Assembly: GCA_002049455.2 (NCBI GenBank)
Contig: KV919123.1
Coordinates: 1 to 64,000, forward strand
Reading direction: 5' to 3'
From: Porphyra umbilicalis
Lineage: Eukaryota; Rhodophyta; Bangiophyceae; Bangiales; Bangiaceae
DNA: 64,000 bases
Position 1 is the first letter of the stretch. Every line of letters begins with the position of its first letter. Shown here in pieces: positions 31,383 through 42,732 of this stretch. Position numbers and translations under genes: made by a program. Under the pieces are notes generated by a model, which saw only the letters and a program-made list of their open reading frames with translations, searched no databases and was not told the DNA's origin.

Positions 31383-34333
31383 TCAGAGCGACCATGGATG
31401 GTATGTGGAGGTTGTCGAGAGGGCAAAACTCGCAGTTGCGGCGCGCACACGTTTCCAGGTCAGCAGCATCGCGAACCCCCAAACGACGCACGCTCGCCGT
31501 TGCAGCAGGCGATTCAGTGATGTTGTCTGTCGCGCAGCGCAGTCGCGAACCCACACCTGTGAGGGCGTCTGTCTATGGGCGACGCTCTGAGTCGCACCGT
31601 GGCGCGCTGGCGTGTCGCCCATGGTTGAGTCATTTGGATTGGGCACACATCGTACAATGACCCAAACCTCTGCTGACTGTCCTACAAAAAAGAAGATGCA
31701 TCTCGCGTATCGATCGTTCCTACCCCCCGCCCACCCAAGAACGCCCGACCGGTCGACCGAGGTGGGGCCGCGCCGGGACCCCCCGACGTATCGGTCAAAC
31801 GCCTGCGGGGAGCTCCGTCCCGTGCCGGCGCGCGCCTTTTGCACAAACTTCCACTCAAAGTCGGACCCATAGTCGACCAGCAGCTCCTCCCCAATCGCAA
31901 CCGCCCGCATCGTCACGAGGGTGAGGGTGTCGTCCCGGGACAGGTCCTTCACCGCCCGGATGTCCGCGTACCACTTCAACACCGCGTTGGGCCCCTCGGC
32001 CGCGGGCGATGGGGACCGCGCGGGACCCGGCGCGGGCGCGACCGGTGCCAGTGCACCCGCGGCACTCGCATCACGCGCATCACGCGCTGGCGCGGCCGCC
32101 CCCCCCCCCCCCCCCCACACGCGCCGGCCGCCGCGTCGGCGGCGACACGCGCCGCGCCGATGACCGGTCCCCCGTGGTTGACAAACCCGAGCGCCGACCC
32201 GCCCAGGGGCACAACCCAAAACGGCGTGGCCCAGTCAGACATCTTGTGCCCGTTAAAGCGGCAGAGCTGGGGCGTCACACGCGCGTTTCCGCGCATCGGC
32301 CTGTAGAAGCAGCTCTTGACTTGCTCTTACTGCGCCGTCTGACAGTTGTGCCACACGACGGGACCCCACAAGGACCCGACGGTGTGCTTGGCGCCAAAGC
32401 CATTCGGCCGGCTGACAATGCAGCCGAGGCCGGCATCCGGTACGGTCGAGACGCCAAGGCGGACGCCACAGGCAGACGCGTCGGCGGCGCGGAGAGACGC
32501 GATCGGAAAATCCTCAAAAAGAAACCGAAGGGCACGCCTCCACTTTCGCGGATGCGTGGCGCTCATCGCCCAAATCTCCACGGGTGTCACCACGTCCGCG
32601 GCAGCAAGCGGGTCGTACGCGGCCACGACGTGGTCCACAATGTGCCTCGGCAGCACCGTGTGTGGCACCATCTCCGTCGCGGGCCGCTGCAAAATACTGC
32701 GCCGCACAGGCCGCATCGCCGGTGGGCAATCGTCGAAGAGCACGTTGCGGTCGAGCGCACCGACGGTGGTCGTGACAGCGGATGCCAGCGCCGCGTCTTG
32801 CTCGCAAATGGCTCGACCGTCGTGCGTCGAGGACAAAAAGCGGACAAAAGACGAAAAGACGCGTCGCTTGCCATACCGCACAGCCACAGGGTCCTTGTCA
32901 CAGCTCCAACTGTGGCGCCGCGTCTGGATGCACGCGTCCGCCGTTGAGAAGGAGCCCGCAAATAGGTCCAACACGACGTCGCTCGGTTTTGTGAAGCGTC
33001 GAATGAGCTCGCACAAGAGGCTGACCGGCTTCTGCTCGGGGCGCAGGATGCTGTCGCCCGCATAGACGACCTCGCGACCCGTCGGCTGCGTCACATGGTT
33101 GTGCACGTTGCTGTTGCCGGGCATTTTCGACACGTCACTGTCAAGCACGTGGTAGTTGACCATGCGGTGGCAGGCCAACCCCACGCCGCGCCGCCTCGCG
33201 TGTACGGCCACAAAGAAGTGGTTGGCGAGGGTGGTGGTGTTTCGCGGCGCGCCCGTCGGCGTCGAACAAATAAAGGCCAAGGGGCCCGCGTCCACCGCCC
33301 ACAGCGACTCGTTCGTCGTCGGGGCCTTGTATGATTCGAGCGTCTTGGACATGTCCGAAAACTGGGAGAAGGAACACATGATGATGGCGTGGCCCCCCTG
33401 CCGAACGCTGGACGTCACAAAGTCACACAGCACCCCGCGGTCCGCGTCGGTGAAGACGTCGTGGTCAGAGTTGTCATTGCCAGCGACACGCCGCGTGTTC
33501 CTCGAAAAGTCCGTCAGCAGCAGCTGGACGCGCAGCTGGAGGCGGGATACGGGGAACTTCCAAAGGTCGAGCTCGTACGTGTGGCACTCCTCTGCCAGAG
33601 CGCGGTCGACCACCTTGAAGGCGTCCCGCTTCGCGTCGCTCAAGCCGGCCACCAGCCCGACAGAGGTGTCTGTCGGTAGGGCCCCTTCCGGCGCGACGAG
33701 GGCGCGCACAGGGTGGGTGGGGTCCGCCACGACCGGCAAACGCAGCTGCTTCAGGTAGCTCGACAAGACGGGCGCCAGCCCATCCACCAGCGTGCGCCAG
33801 GGTCGAAGGAAGGACACGCCGCTCAAACTCCCAATGTCGGCGCGCATGGACAGCGGGTTGTTGGTGTTTGACCAAACGTCCTTGCCGTTGCAAACGGCAA
33901 CGACGTGCTCGACAAAGCGAACGGCCGCTGTCCGCAACGCCCGATCCGCCGACGGCAAAGCGTCCAGCCGCTGCAACGCAGCGGCGTCGACCAGGGCAGG
34001 GTCCACCGAGGGCCCCTGCCCATGCCACAGGCGATGGCGACTCGCCAGGGGGGCGAACCCCAACCGGGCGTCGGTGATCGGCTCCAAACGCACCTTTGCG
34101 GCGGACCACAATAGGTAGGGCGTCAGCATGGTTTCACTGTCGGGGAAGCCACACAAGATTGCGAGCACGTCCCACGATGGCACGCACGCCATGATCTGCG
34201 CCTTGACGCGAAAGCCCCGCAGCTCGTGGTCGACGGTGCCGACAGGGTCGAGCGCCCGTTGCGGACGCGGTGTCGCACCGGCGACGATCGCATTGGCCGC
34301 CTTGGTCTTTAGGGTGCCCCCCTGTCGGGCCAC
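31383..34333 (-). pseudogene. N6/N4 DNA-methyltransferase-like domain fused to a SET domain
   Basis: From 34333 a 668-aa frame shows the order of beta-class amino-methyltransferases. A motif-IV position reads LLLTDFSRNT (the usual DPPY is absent), then GGHAIIMCSF, then KPSDVVLDLFAGSFST (motif I, AdoMet binding, ~residue 450) and SWSCDKDPVAVRYGKRR. It continues into a SET start (LGVSTVPDAGLGCIV). A TAA at 32327-32329, possibly inside a 30-nt intron, precedes in-frame WVVPLGGSALGFVNHGGP. A long C run at 32100-32116 then shifts to NAVLKWYADIRAV...IGEELLVDYGSDFEW, the SET C-terminus. The frame ends at 31383, though homology ends near 31780. The catalytic DPPY change makes methylation uncertain. 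It lies downstream of, and possibly was fused to, the ParB-like region. Confidence 0.6.
32301..32330 (-). other. Possible 30-nt intron (or nonsense mutation) inside the SET domain
   Basis: On the minus strand it reads GTAAGAGCAAG...GCTTCTACAG: a consensus donor and acceptor bracketing the in-frame TAA. Its length is a multiple of three, so removal restores one continuous frame. Either a very short intron or a coincidence around a nonsense mutation. Confidence 0.35.
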
Positions 34334-34355
34334 GCAGGAAGCACGACCGGGGGTG

Positions 34356-36143
34356 TTACGCGCCGCCGGCGCCCCGTCCGCCGCACTCGCGCGCTGGGAC
34401 GGGGCCTTGTCCGCACGCTTGGGCGTCGGCAGTGAGGGCGTCGTTGACGTCTTCGAGAAACGGGTGCGCCGCCGTCACGTCACGCGCGAGTTGGGTAAAC
34501 CACCAGACCCGCTTTCACGGGGTCGCGAAGGGACCACACGGTGCCACACGGCGCGCCGTGGTGGTCTTGTGGATCACACAATACGCGGCAGTCTCGCACA
34601 GCGCCTGGGAGCGATCCACCGCCGCAGCGACGACAGCCGCGGAGAGCTTTGACGGTGCACCTGCAGCTGGAGCGGTCATCGCCGCGGCGAAGGCCGATGC
34701 AGCACGTCCCTCGTCTGCAACGTCTCGGGGCGCACTCGATGCCGCGCCGGCGGCCGCCTTGTCCGTACCCGTGGCAGCGCTGTCGACACCGGGCGCGGCC
34801 GCGGCACCGCGTCTGACGCGGCGCATTTTTGTTGGCGGCGCGCCGTCGCCACCGTCAGGCGCACCGTCCACGGCGTCCGACGCAGCCCCGTCTCGGTCGA
34901 CGTCCATGGGCGCGTCAGAGCTGCCCTCGGCGGCGTCTGCGTCCTCCTTCTCGTCGGACGGGGATGGGGATGGCCGCTCACTCGAGCGCCGCCCTCGTTT
35001 GGTGCGCTTGGGCGGTCGTTTAGCGAGCTTTGGGAGAGAGGGGCCCCCAAAGTTGCGCCACTGATGGGACACCAGCACAGGGCATCGGAGCATGCTCCAT
35101 GCAACCCGAGGCATGCGCTCCGCCGGGTGGTCCGTAAACCCGACCCGGGAGCGCCCCCCTGCGCTGGCGCCACCGCCACTACTGGCACGTGTGCCAGCCG
35201 TGGCCGGTGCCCCATCCGTTTCGGCGGGCCCGTCTGCGTCGACGAGCACGTCGGCCAGATCATCGACGCGGCGGCCCAGGAACAGGAACAGCTCCCAGCA
35301 CCGCGTGTCGACAGGCGCAGCGCGCGGTTGCCGCGCCGCAGTCAGGTGGTCAGATGTCGACGGCTTGATCGCCTGCAGGAGGCGGTACCACGTGTCCGTG
35401 CGGTTCTCCGATATCCACTTGACGAGCCCCTCCTCCGTCGAGGCCATGTCAGCTCTGCCCGCGCTGCGCAGAACCTCCTTGAGAGTCACTTTGCGGACGG
35501 GGATGTCGTCCTCCCTAACCAGGTCGTCCCGCACAAAGGTCATTGAAATGAAGAAGTCGACAGACGCCATACGCAGGGTCCGTGCCGTGGTCGTGTTCTT
35601 GTTTGACGCCATGACCACGCGCGTCGCGTCGGTCGGGTTGGCCGCCTTTGCCTCGGTCGTGGGCGACCCGAGCACCGGTCAGGGTACCCGCGTCCAGCCA
35701 TCGGGGTAGCCCTCTCCCGCCAGCTCTCGCTCAGCCGCAAGCAGGCGGTGGTGGCCCTCGATAACGACGCCGTGGCGCTTGCTGCGAATGGCAAAACCTT
35801 GGATCTGGTGGGCGGCTAAGTCCTTAAGCGAGTCCGGCTCGATCTCTTCGACGTGATCCTGCACCACGGACCAACAGCGCGTCCCGTACCGGAAGAAGCC
35901 GACTTCAAACCACACTTGTGCGCCCACTGGGAGGGAGTCTGGTTCAACGTCAAGGGGGCGGCCCGTCACGTCGGTCATCAACGGCTGGGAGGTTGCCGCG
36001 GCAGCTGGCAGCGGCTGGACCACCCCCACCGGCAGCGGTTGGACCGCCTCCACGCCGTCACCACGTCGCTGTGCTTGCGCACCCCCGCGTCCCGCCTCTG
36101 GCGCGTTGGTAATCGCACCCCAGGCTGCTGGCGTTGGCCCCAT
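34356..36143 (-). pseudogene. ParB-like nuclease/partition-domain protein with in-frame stops
   Basis: ATG at 36143, 102 bp downstream of a TATA box. The N-terminal ParB-type segment reads SLKDLAAHQIQGFAIRS then GVVIEGHHRLLAAERELA, the conserved G-H-H-R-L core, followed by GWTRVP. A TGA at 35679-35681 interrupts the frame just where ParB proteins continue PV..V; coding-like sequence resumes (NKNTTTARTLRMASVDF, KVTLKEVLRSAGRA, DTWYRLLQAIKPS). The second half is acidic, Ala-rich, with an NLS-like KRPPKRTKRGRR. A second TGA at 34515-34517 is again followed by protein-like sequence (WWFTQLARDVTAAHPFLEDV), leading into the methyltransferase after a frameshift near 34400. A related ParB-like gene lies at 39790. 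Confidence 0.6.
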
Positions 36144-36244
36144 CGTCACTGCCGCGACGCACACACACACCGCGTCCGGTCCGAGCCCGACGCACGTCGG
36201 CACCCGTCAACGGGCACACCCCACACAGCCAGGCATACACCTCG

Positions 36245-36252
36245 TATTTATA
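36245..36252 (-). promoter_or_regulatory. TATA box of the ParB-methyltransferase-SET locus
   Basis: TATAAATA on the minus strand within GCCTATAAATACG, about 100 bp before the ATG at 36143. Same box type as in front of the genes at 44648 and 51764. Confidence 0.65.
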
Positions 36253-36383
36253 GGCGTGTCGCAGGGTGCACTGCGTGCGCAATGACGAGCAGTGCTGGTG
36301 CGCCAGGCGTACCAGTTCCGCACCGCAGCGCGCACGCCCACCGAGGGTGTGACGCCGGCGGTATATTCTACACGTTTCATTTG

Positions 36384-37967
36384 GTAGCCCCTCTGGCTAC
36401 CGTAAAAACACCAATGCTGCGAGAGTCAGCTCTCGGAGGTTCCGCGTTGGATTGTGCCACACAACGCCATTCCGAGGGGGTGTGGAAGGGAGGCGTCCAG
36501 ACTGCCGTTAGGGGGCCCTCCGGCACCGCCTGCCGTCAGCCGGTCTTACAGTGTCGCAAACACCCTCTACCAGCAGATCTGTGGGATGCCCCCTTCCACA
36601 CCCCCGCAGAAGGGCGTTGTGACACAAAGTCCAATGGAGACCCTTCGAGAATTGACTCTGGCAATATCGGTGGTTTTGCCGTAGCCTGGGGAGCCACGCC
36701 GGGAATATTTGTAAAAACACCCTCCACCACGCCGACACGGGGAGGGGCTCCTGAGGGACTCTCCTGGGTTTGCATGTGGCACAAACACCCCCTTCGGGAC
36801 GTCTGGGGGCTCCCCTTAGGAGACCGCCCAAGAATGGGATTCTGTCACACAATCCAATGGAGAACCTGCCAGAGTTGACTCTAGGAATATTGGTGGTTCT
36901 ATCGTAGCCTGCACGGCTACTAAAGTGAAAATTGGCACATCACCACGATCCTTCATGCAGCGGGGGGGGGCGCCTGGGACCACCACGGGCGGCATTGATG
37001 GGCATACTCGGCGAGCGGTTTTGGACCACCCAATGTCAATTCGTGCGGAAATTCCAGCGCTGGGTACCCGTCCGGGTGCTGTGATATTGCTGCCAATACA
37101 CGCGTTTTGGATCAATAGACGCTGCCCGAAGTGGCGTGGGGGTCTCTTGGCAAAGCTCGTGCAAGTGCAGTTCGAAAATGACAAATCAAAATTGTCAAAA
37201 AATACCTCTTGTACCCGCCCCCCCCACTCCTCGGCACCCGCTCCCTCTTTGCTGCCGGCGTTTTGGCTGAGAACAAACATTGTATTCCGGGACTCTGTCG
37301 ATCCAGGTCAACTACCCCCTCTGCCACCATGTGTCGTTCCCCGCAAGAAGAGTGGACGGTCAGTATAGCGGAAACCATGCGGCCTGGACCAAGGCACATT
37401 GACTAAACAACACCCCTTTTATCGTTGAGACAACCCGGACTGTCAAAGAGGCGCTGTCGTTGGGGACGACCAATTTTGGACGGGTGGAGACGCTATGGAC
37501 ATGAGGCTGTCTGAAACATGCGAATGGGGGACCTCCCAGAGTTGATCCATTAAACATCGACGGTTATACGGTAGCCTGGGGGGTTACCTTGAAGATTGAC
37601 TGTGACAAGAACACCCCCTTCGGGGTGTGCGGGGCGCTGTCTGGGCGACCTCCCCCTGAAGGTGCGTGTGCACCACAATCCAATGGAAAACCTGCGAGAG
37701 TTGACTCTGGCAATATGGACGGTTTCGGGGTAGCCCGGGGGGCCACGAAGGAATATTTTGAAAGGCGTCCCCCGCCAAGCACACACGCGAAGGGGCCCCC
37801 CCGGCGCCCTGGAGGGTTGTGTGGGTGGCTGACCCCCCCTCTCGGGTGCCCGGGGCGCCGTCTGGGCGACCCCCCCCTGAAGGTGCGTGTGCACCACAAT
37901 CCAATGGAAACCCTGCGAGAGTTGACTCTGGCAATATGGACGGTTTTGGGGTAGCCCGGGGGGCCAC
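36384..37967. repeat. Cluster of the palindromic repeat family in both orientations
   Basis: One plus copy starts at 36384 (GGTAGCCCCTCTGGCTACC). Minus copies, recognised by CCAATGGA...GAGTTGACTCTGG...GTAGCC, lie near 36629-36696, 36849-36920, 37522-37586 (degenerate), 37679-37746 and 37897-37967. The last two sit in nearly identical ~220-bp repeats. Between copies the DNA has no gene. Confidence 0.8.
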
Positions 37968-38595
37968 GAAGGAATATTCTGGATCATAATCCCACACATT
38001 CTCGACACATCGGGGGGCTTCCTCGGCCACTACCGGTTGAACTGATGGCCATGTGTTTGTCAGTGTCTTTGCTGCCCAATGATACACCCCTCACAGCAAC
38101 CCCCATGTTCTCGTACCTCAAGACCCTTTGTGGGAAGCCTGAAAGCGGAACACGGCACAAGTGACGGACAGTTCTATTTAGTCTTCTCAAGGACGCAATC
38201 TTCTTGCAAGGTGGTCACCGCCTGGTGTCCAATCTGCCAACGCTAAATTCAGGCTCTGATGAAGCTCGAATAAGGCGCACTCTCATATGGCCTGGAAACG
38301 CAATCTTACTGGGGTGTCTGGGGCACCCCCTGCAAGCTTTCATCTCACACAGTCGCCGAGTTCGTGCATTGGTAAGTGGACTGCGCTGAGACTACATCAC
38401 TCCTCGAGCAGCCGAGGCAAGGAATATGGTTTCAGAGTGGCAGCCCATCTCTTGGAGGGTGCTCTGGGCGTGCCCAGGGCACGCCCAGGACACACATGCA
38501 GGGCACGAAGAGGACACGCCGACACACAGGGGTCCCCCCAGGACGCACCCCCTGTAGCCACATCGAGGTGGTTGATTTTGCAGATTATCATTTTG
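37968..38595. other. Spacer, no gene
   Basis: Mixed composition; from 38450 it carries short GC-rich direct repeats (GGGCGTGCCC, GGGCACGCCC, GGACACG) leading into the tandem array. Confidence 0.4.
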
Positions 38596-39394
38596 GTAGC
38601 CCACCAGGCTACCATAAAACCAACGGTACTGCTAGAGTCAACTCTGGCAGGTTTTCCATTGGATTGTGGTACTGCGACCCATCTGGGGGGGGGTGCTCTG
38701 AGGGGGCCCCACCGGGGTCCTGGGAAGGTCTGCGGAGGCCGCCCCCCGGTAGCCACGTCGGGGTGGTTGATTTTGCAGATTATCATTTTGGTAGCCCACC
38801 AGGCTACCATAAAACCAACGGTATTGCTAGAGTCAACTCTGGCAGGTTTTCCATTGGATTGTGATACAGCGACCCATCTGGGGGGGGTGCTCTGAGGGGG
38901 CTCCACCGGCGTCCTGGGGGGGTCTGGGGTCACCACCGATGCGTGGGGGTGCTCCGACGCCGGCCCCCGGTAGCCTTGTCGGGGTGGTTGATTTCGCAGA
39001 ATTACGATTTTTGTAGCCCACCGGGCTACCATAAAACCAACGGTATTGCTAGAGTCAACTCTGGCAGGTTTTCCATTGGTTCGTGGTACTGCGACCCATC
39101 TGGGGGGGGGTGCTCTGAGGGGGCCCCACCGGTGTCCTGGGAAGGTCTGCGGAGGCCGCCCCCCGGTAGCCACGTCGGGGTGGTTGATTTTGCAGATTAT
39201 CATTTTGGTAGCCCACCAGGCTACCATAAAACCAACGGTATTGCTAGAGTCAACTCTGGCAGGTTTTCCATTGGATTGTGGTACAGCGACCCATCTTGGG
39301 GGGGGTGCTCTGAGGGGGCCCCACCGGCGTCCTGGGGGGGTCTGGGGTCACCACCGACGCGCGGGGGTGCTCCGAGGCCACCCTCTGGGACAAA
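38596..39394 (+). repeat. Tandem array of the palindromic repeat, four units
   Basis: Units start at 38596, 38791, 39013 and 39208 (spacings 195, 222, 195). Each has GTAGCCCACC(A/G)GGCTACC, then CATAAAACCAACGGTA, CTAGAGTCAACTCTGGCAGG, TTTTCCATTGG, a G run, TGCTCTGAGGGGG and a 3' GC-rich part. Alternating spacing implies a two-unit higher-order repeat. Confidence 0.88.
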
Positions 39395-39466
39395 GTCGCG
39401 ACGTGGGGGGGTTGCGTACACTGCTTGAGCGTGGTGTGCCGACCGACCACTGGTGTGCCACAGGTC

Positions 39467-39474
39467 TATATAAG
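39467..39474 (+). promoter_or_regulatory. TATA box, upstream copy
   Basis: TATATAAG in the first promoter unit, 323 bp before the ATG at 39790; likely redundant or driving a longer leader. Confidence 0.6.
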
Positions 39475-39650
39475 ACCTGGACCCTGTGCGTGCCCGCTCA
39501 GTCAGGTTACGGACCGGACCCGCTGGTGACGCGCAGGGGTGTCCCCAGGCCGCACCCGCGGTGGCCGCGTGGGGGAGGGTCGCGACGTGGGGGGGTTGCG
39601 TACACTGCTTGAGCGTGGTGTGCCGACCGACGACTGGTGTGCCACAGGTC

Positions 39651-39658
39651 TATATAAG
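39651..39658 (+). promoter_or_regulatory. TATA box, proximal copy
   Basis: TATATAAG in the second promoter unit, 139 bp before the ATG at 39790, a spacing similar to neighbouring genes. Confidence 0.7.
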
Positions 39659-41298
39659 ACCTGGACCCTGTGCGTGCCCGCTCAGTCAGGTTACGGACCT
39701 GACCCCCTGGTGCCGCACCTGTCACACCCCGAGACGCCGTCGTGCTTCTCAACCCCCCCCCCCCTCAACCGTGCGACGCTGAGAGTGTCATGGCGGCGTC
39801 TCTGGCTGGCGCGGCCGAAGGGTCGGTGCCCCTGCCCCCCACTGTCTTGCGCGATGTGAAGGTCGGAAGCCTGCGCATTCCGGATCTGATGCCCCGCCGT
39901 CAGTCCAGCTCATTGCTTCGTGACATCCTGGCAACCATTCGGCGATATCGCACATTGCCAGTCGCGCATGCACCGATCTTGTGCCTCGACCGTGAGGACC
40001 CGTCCTTCTTCTTCCCATGCGAGGGCGGTCATCGTGTGAGCGCGATCCTTCAAGCGCTGCGGGAGGGTATCTTGGGTGCAGGGGACATCATTCGCGCCCT
40101 CGTCATTGTCGACCAAGATGAGCAGAGCGTTTCCCTCTGCGACTCCATGCGCGCCCTTCTGGCGATGGAGTACAACGATCAAGGCCACAACATCGCACGC
40201 ACGACGGCGTACGACAGCATCACCACCAACCTCATGTTCTTCCGAGCCTGGTCGGCGGAGACTGCCATTGAGCTCAGCATTAGCAGTGCAGCCGAGTATG
40301 CCGCTGGGTACACCACCAAGCAGCTGTACGTCTCTTGCAGGGAGGCGCCGAGGACATTTGCTGCTCGACGTCAGGCCGTTGAGACGGTGGTCAAGGCTGT
40401 CTTTACCTTTCTGGCGAGCCCCAGGGCGCTACAGTTTCTGGGGAAGACTCTGGAGGAGGGCCGCTTTGAGCCACCCACCTACCCACACTACCGCTACAGT
40501 CTGACGGTGTTGGGCGCCCCAAGCCTGCGCAAGCCTCTCGCCCCTGAGTCGTCGGCCGACGAGCGGGTCCAAGTTCGCTGCGTGCTGCTGCGCGTGTTTG
40601 AGGCGTGGTACGACGTGCACATGGGCATTGATGGCGACACGCCTCGACCCTCGGAGGGGGTCGAACACCCCACCCTGACGGTCGCCCTAGCCAAGCGTAT
40701 TGGCGACTCCTTTGTTCCCTTTGTGCGAGGCATGACGCAAGCTGCGGTGATCGCCGGGAGATCGCTGGAGGAGGTGTTGGCTCTCCATTCGGGGCCTGCT
40801 GCCGATGTGCCGTACCCGTCGGTTGAGGACCGTTTGGTGTCCACGTTCCGCCACCTCGCTCCCCCGCCGTCATCTGTTGAGGAGGACAGTGACGGGCTGT
40901 TACAGGCCCAAGGGAATGGCTTGCGCGCCGACCTTGTGGACGCGCTCCGGCAGGATTCCGAGCACCCGCCCATTGTGGCGTGGGTCGTCCCTGGTCTTCC
41001 AGGCGCCTTCGACGCAGACGCGGCCGACGAAGAGGATGCATATGCGTCCACGCTCGGCCCGGACATTGACCAGGCTCTTGCGCGCCTTGATGGCGAGGAC
41101 TCGTAGAGCTTTATGGACCTTTTTCCAGAGACGTCGTCAGGGCCACTACCTGTGGTTCGTGTACCAACCGGGGACGAGCTTGCGTGTCATGCTCTCGTGG
41201 CTGCCGACCAGTGGCGTTTGGCGGATGCCGCTGGTGACGACGGCCCGCGCGGTACCCCCCGCGTGTCTGACGGTGGCGCCTCTGGTGACGGTGATGGG

Positions 41299-41778
41299 GA
41301 CGGGCCAGCCGGCACCACACCCCGTGCGGCTGACGGTGCGGCCTCTGGCGACGGTGGTGGGGACGGTGGAGGTGAAGACGGCGTCGGCCCGCACGGGCCG
41401 GTCACCGCCGGCACCACACCCCGTGTGGCTGACGCCTCTGGCGACAGTGGTGGGGACGGTGGGGACTCTGGTGGCGACGGCCCGCCCGTTACCCCCTGCG
41501 TGTCTGACGGTGGCGCCTCTGGCGTCGGTGATGGGGACGGGCCCGCCGGCACCACACCCCGTGCGGCTGACGGTGCGGCCTCTGGCGACGGTGGTGGGGA
41601 CGGTGGAGGTGATGACGGCGTCGGCCCGCACGGGCCGGTCACCGCCGGCACCACACCCCGTGTGGCTGACGCCTCTGGCGACAGTGGTGGGGACGGTGGG
41701 GACTCTGGTGGCGACGGCCCGCCCGTCACCCCGTGCGTGTCTGACGGTGGCGCCTCTGGCGACGGTGATGGGGACGGG
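41299..41778 (+). repeat. 240-bp coding tandem repeat, two copies
   Basis: GGGCC(A/C)GCCGGCACCACACC starts at 41299 and 41539. Each copy encodes about 80 Gly/Asp/Pro-rich residues (GTTPRAADGAASGDGGGDGG...). Few base differences, so a recent duplication within a low-complexity linker. Confidence 0.88.
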
Positions 41779-42358
41779 CCCGCCGGGCCAGGCGGCGCAG
41801 ACTGCACCCATGGCCGGATGGACGCACACGGCCTGGACCCCACTGGGGACTCTCACGTGGACGACCGAGGCGGACGTGCCCGGGCAGGTGACGGTGCGAA
41901 TGGTGGCGAGCCTCCCACGACACCCGCGACGGCGCTTGCCACGTCTGCCGCGGGGCGCGCGACTGTGCCGCCGAATGGCGCGGCGCCGCCGGCACGCGCT
42001 TCTCAACGTGCCCCTGCTCACACCACGCCTGGTGCTGCTCAGCCAAAGCGGCGTTTACCAGTGTCTGGCAAAGGTGCGACCCGGCGCGGGCGGTCTCCCG
42101 AGGTTGTCTAACTCACACCCGGCCGGGCGCGTTCCCCTCTTCGGAACGAACAAGCGGCGCGTGCGACCCGCTCGACCCGTGGCAGCCGAGCGACGGATGC
42201 CAGTCTCCCGACGACGCACACGGGGGGTGTGCGGCACCGTCGCCCTCCAGGTGCGAACGGTGTCCCTCTGCACGTGTACGCGCACCCCACGGCGAGCGCA
42301 GAGGACGCCAACTGGTTTCGCCGCGAGTGGGCCTGTGGTGCCAGCGCGGTTGCGTCTG

Positions 42359-42732
42359 TGTGAAGTCGGTGTGGTCAAGTGGGTGCGTTGTTTTACTATG
42401 GCAGAGGTCCTGGGCCGTGTCCAGCCACCTAATGTACCCCAGGCGGCCCCAGGACAGGTCGTCGGGCAGCCCGCTCTCGGAGCACACCCGCGTGCCTCAG
42501 TTCTCAGTGCGCGCGGGCCGCGGCGCACCTCCCAGAACGGGGCATGCACCTCCCCACACAAGCCCCCCCCCCCGAGCTCACCCCAGCAGAGAGTGCCCAC
42601 TACGAGACCACTAAAATCAAGTACACACAAGTACAAAACATACAACAAGTGCATAGGTAAATACCCAAAACTGAGTCCCAATGCTCAACCGGGTAAGTAC
42701 ACACAAATGGAATTGCTGAGCCATGCTCAACA
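42359..42732 (+). mobile_element. Solo copia LTR, 374 bp
   Basis: Begins TGTGAAGTCGG and ends CATGCTCAACA, matching the termini of the LTR at 23163. It shares GCGTTG.TTTACT, TACCCCAGGCG, GCGGCGCACCTCCCA and CAAGTACA blocks. It is flanked by GTCTG on both sides (42354-42358, 42733-42737). No internal region, so it is a solo LTR left by recombination; clearly older or from another subfamily than the full element. Confidence 0.92.

Larger units (their letters stand above)
39395..39715 (+). repeat. Tandemly duplicated 184-bp TATA promoter segment
   Basis: GTCGCGACGTGGGGGGGTTGCG starts at 39395 and again at 39579. Both copies contain ACTGGTGTGCCACAGG, TCTATATAAGACCTGG and GTGCGTGCCCGCTCAGTCAGG. 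The duplication abuts the repeat array on its left and the ParB-like gene on its right. Confidence 0.9.

Noticed and set aside
41104-41132. Short intron removing the TAG at 41104 (GTAGAG...TTCCAG)
   Set aside because: Removal of 26 nt would throw the downstream Gly/Asp frame out of register; the unspliced frame reads better.
40805-42358. Long plus-strand frame upstream of the solo LTR, open in a second frame
   Set aside because: It is a shadow of the Gly/Asp repeat linker (Arg/Thr/Ala translation of the same 240-bp repeats); only its part after the LTR is the real downstream coding frame.
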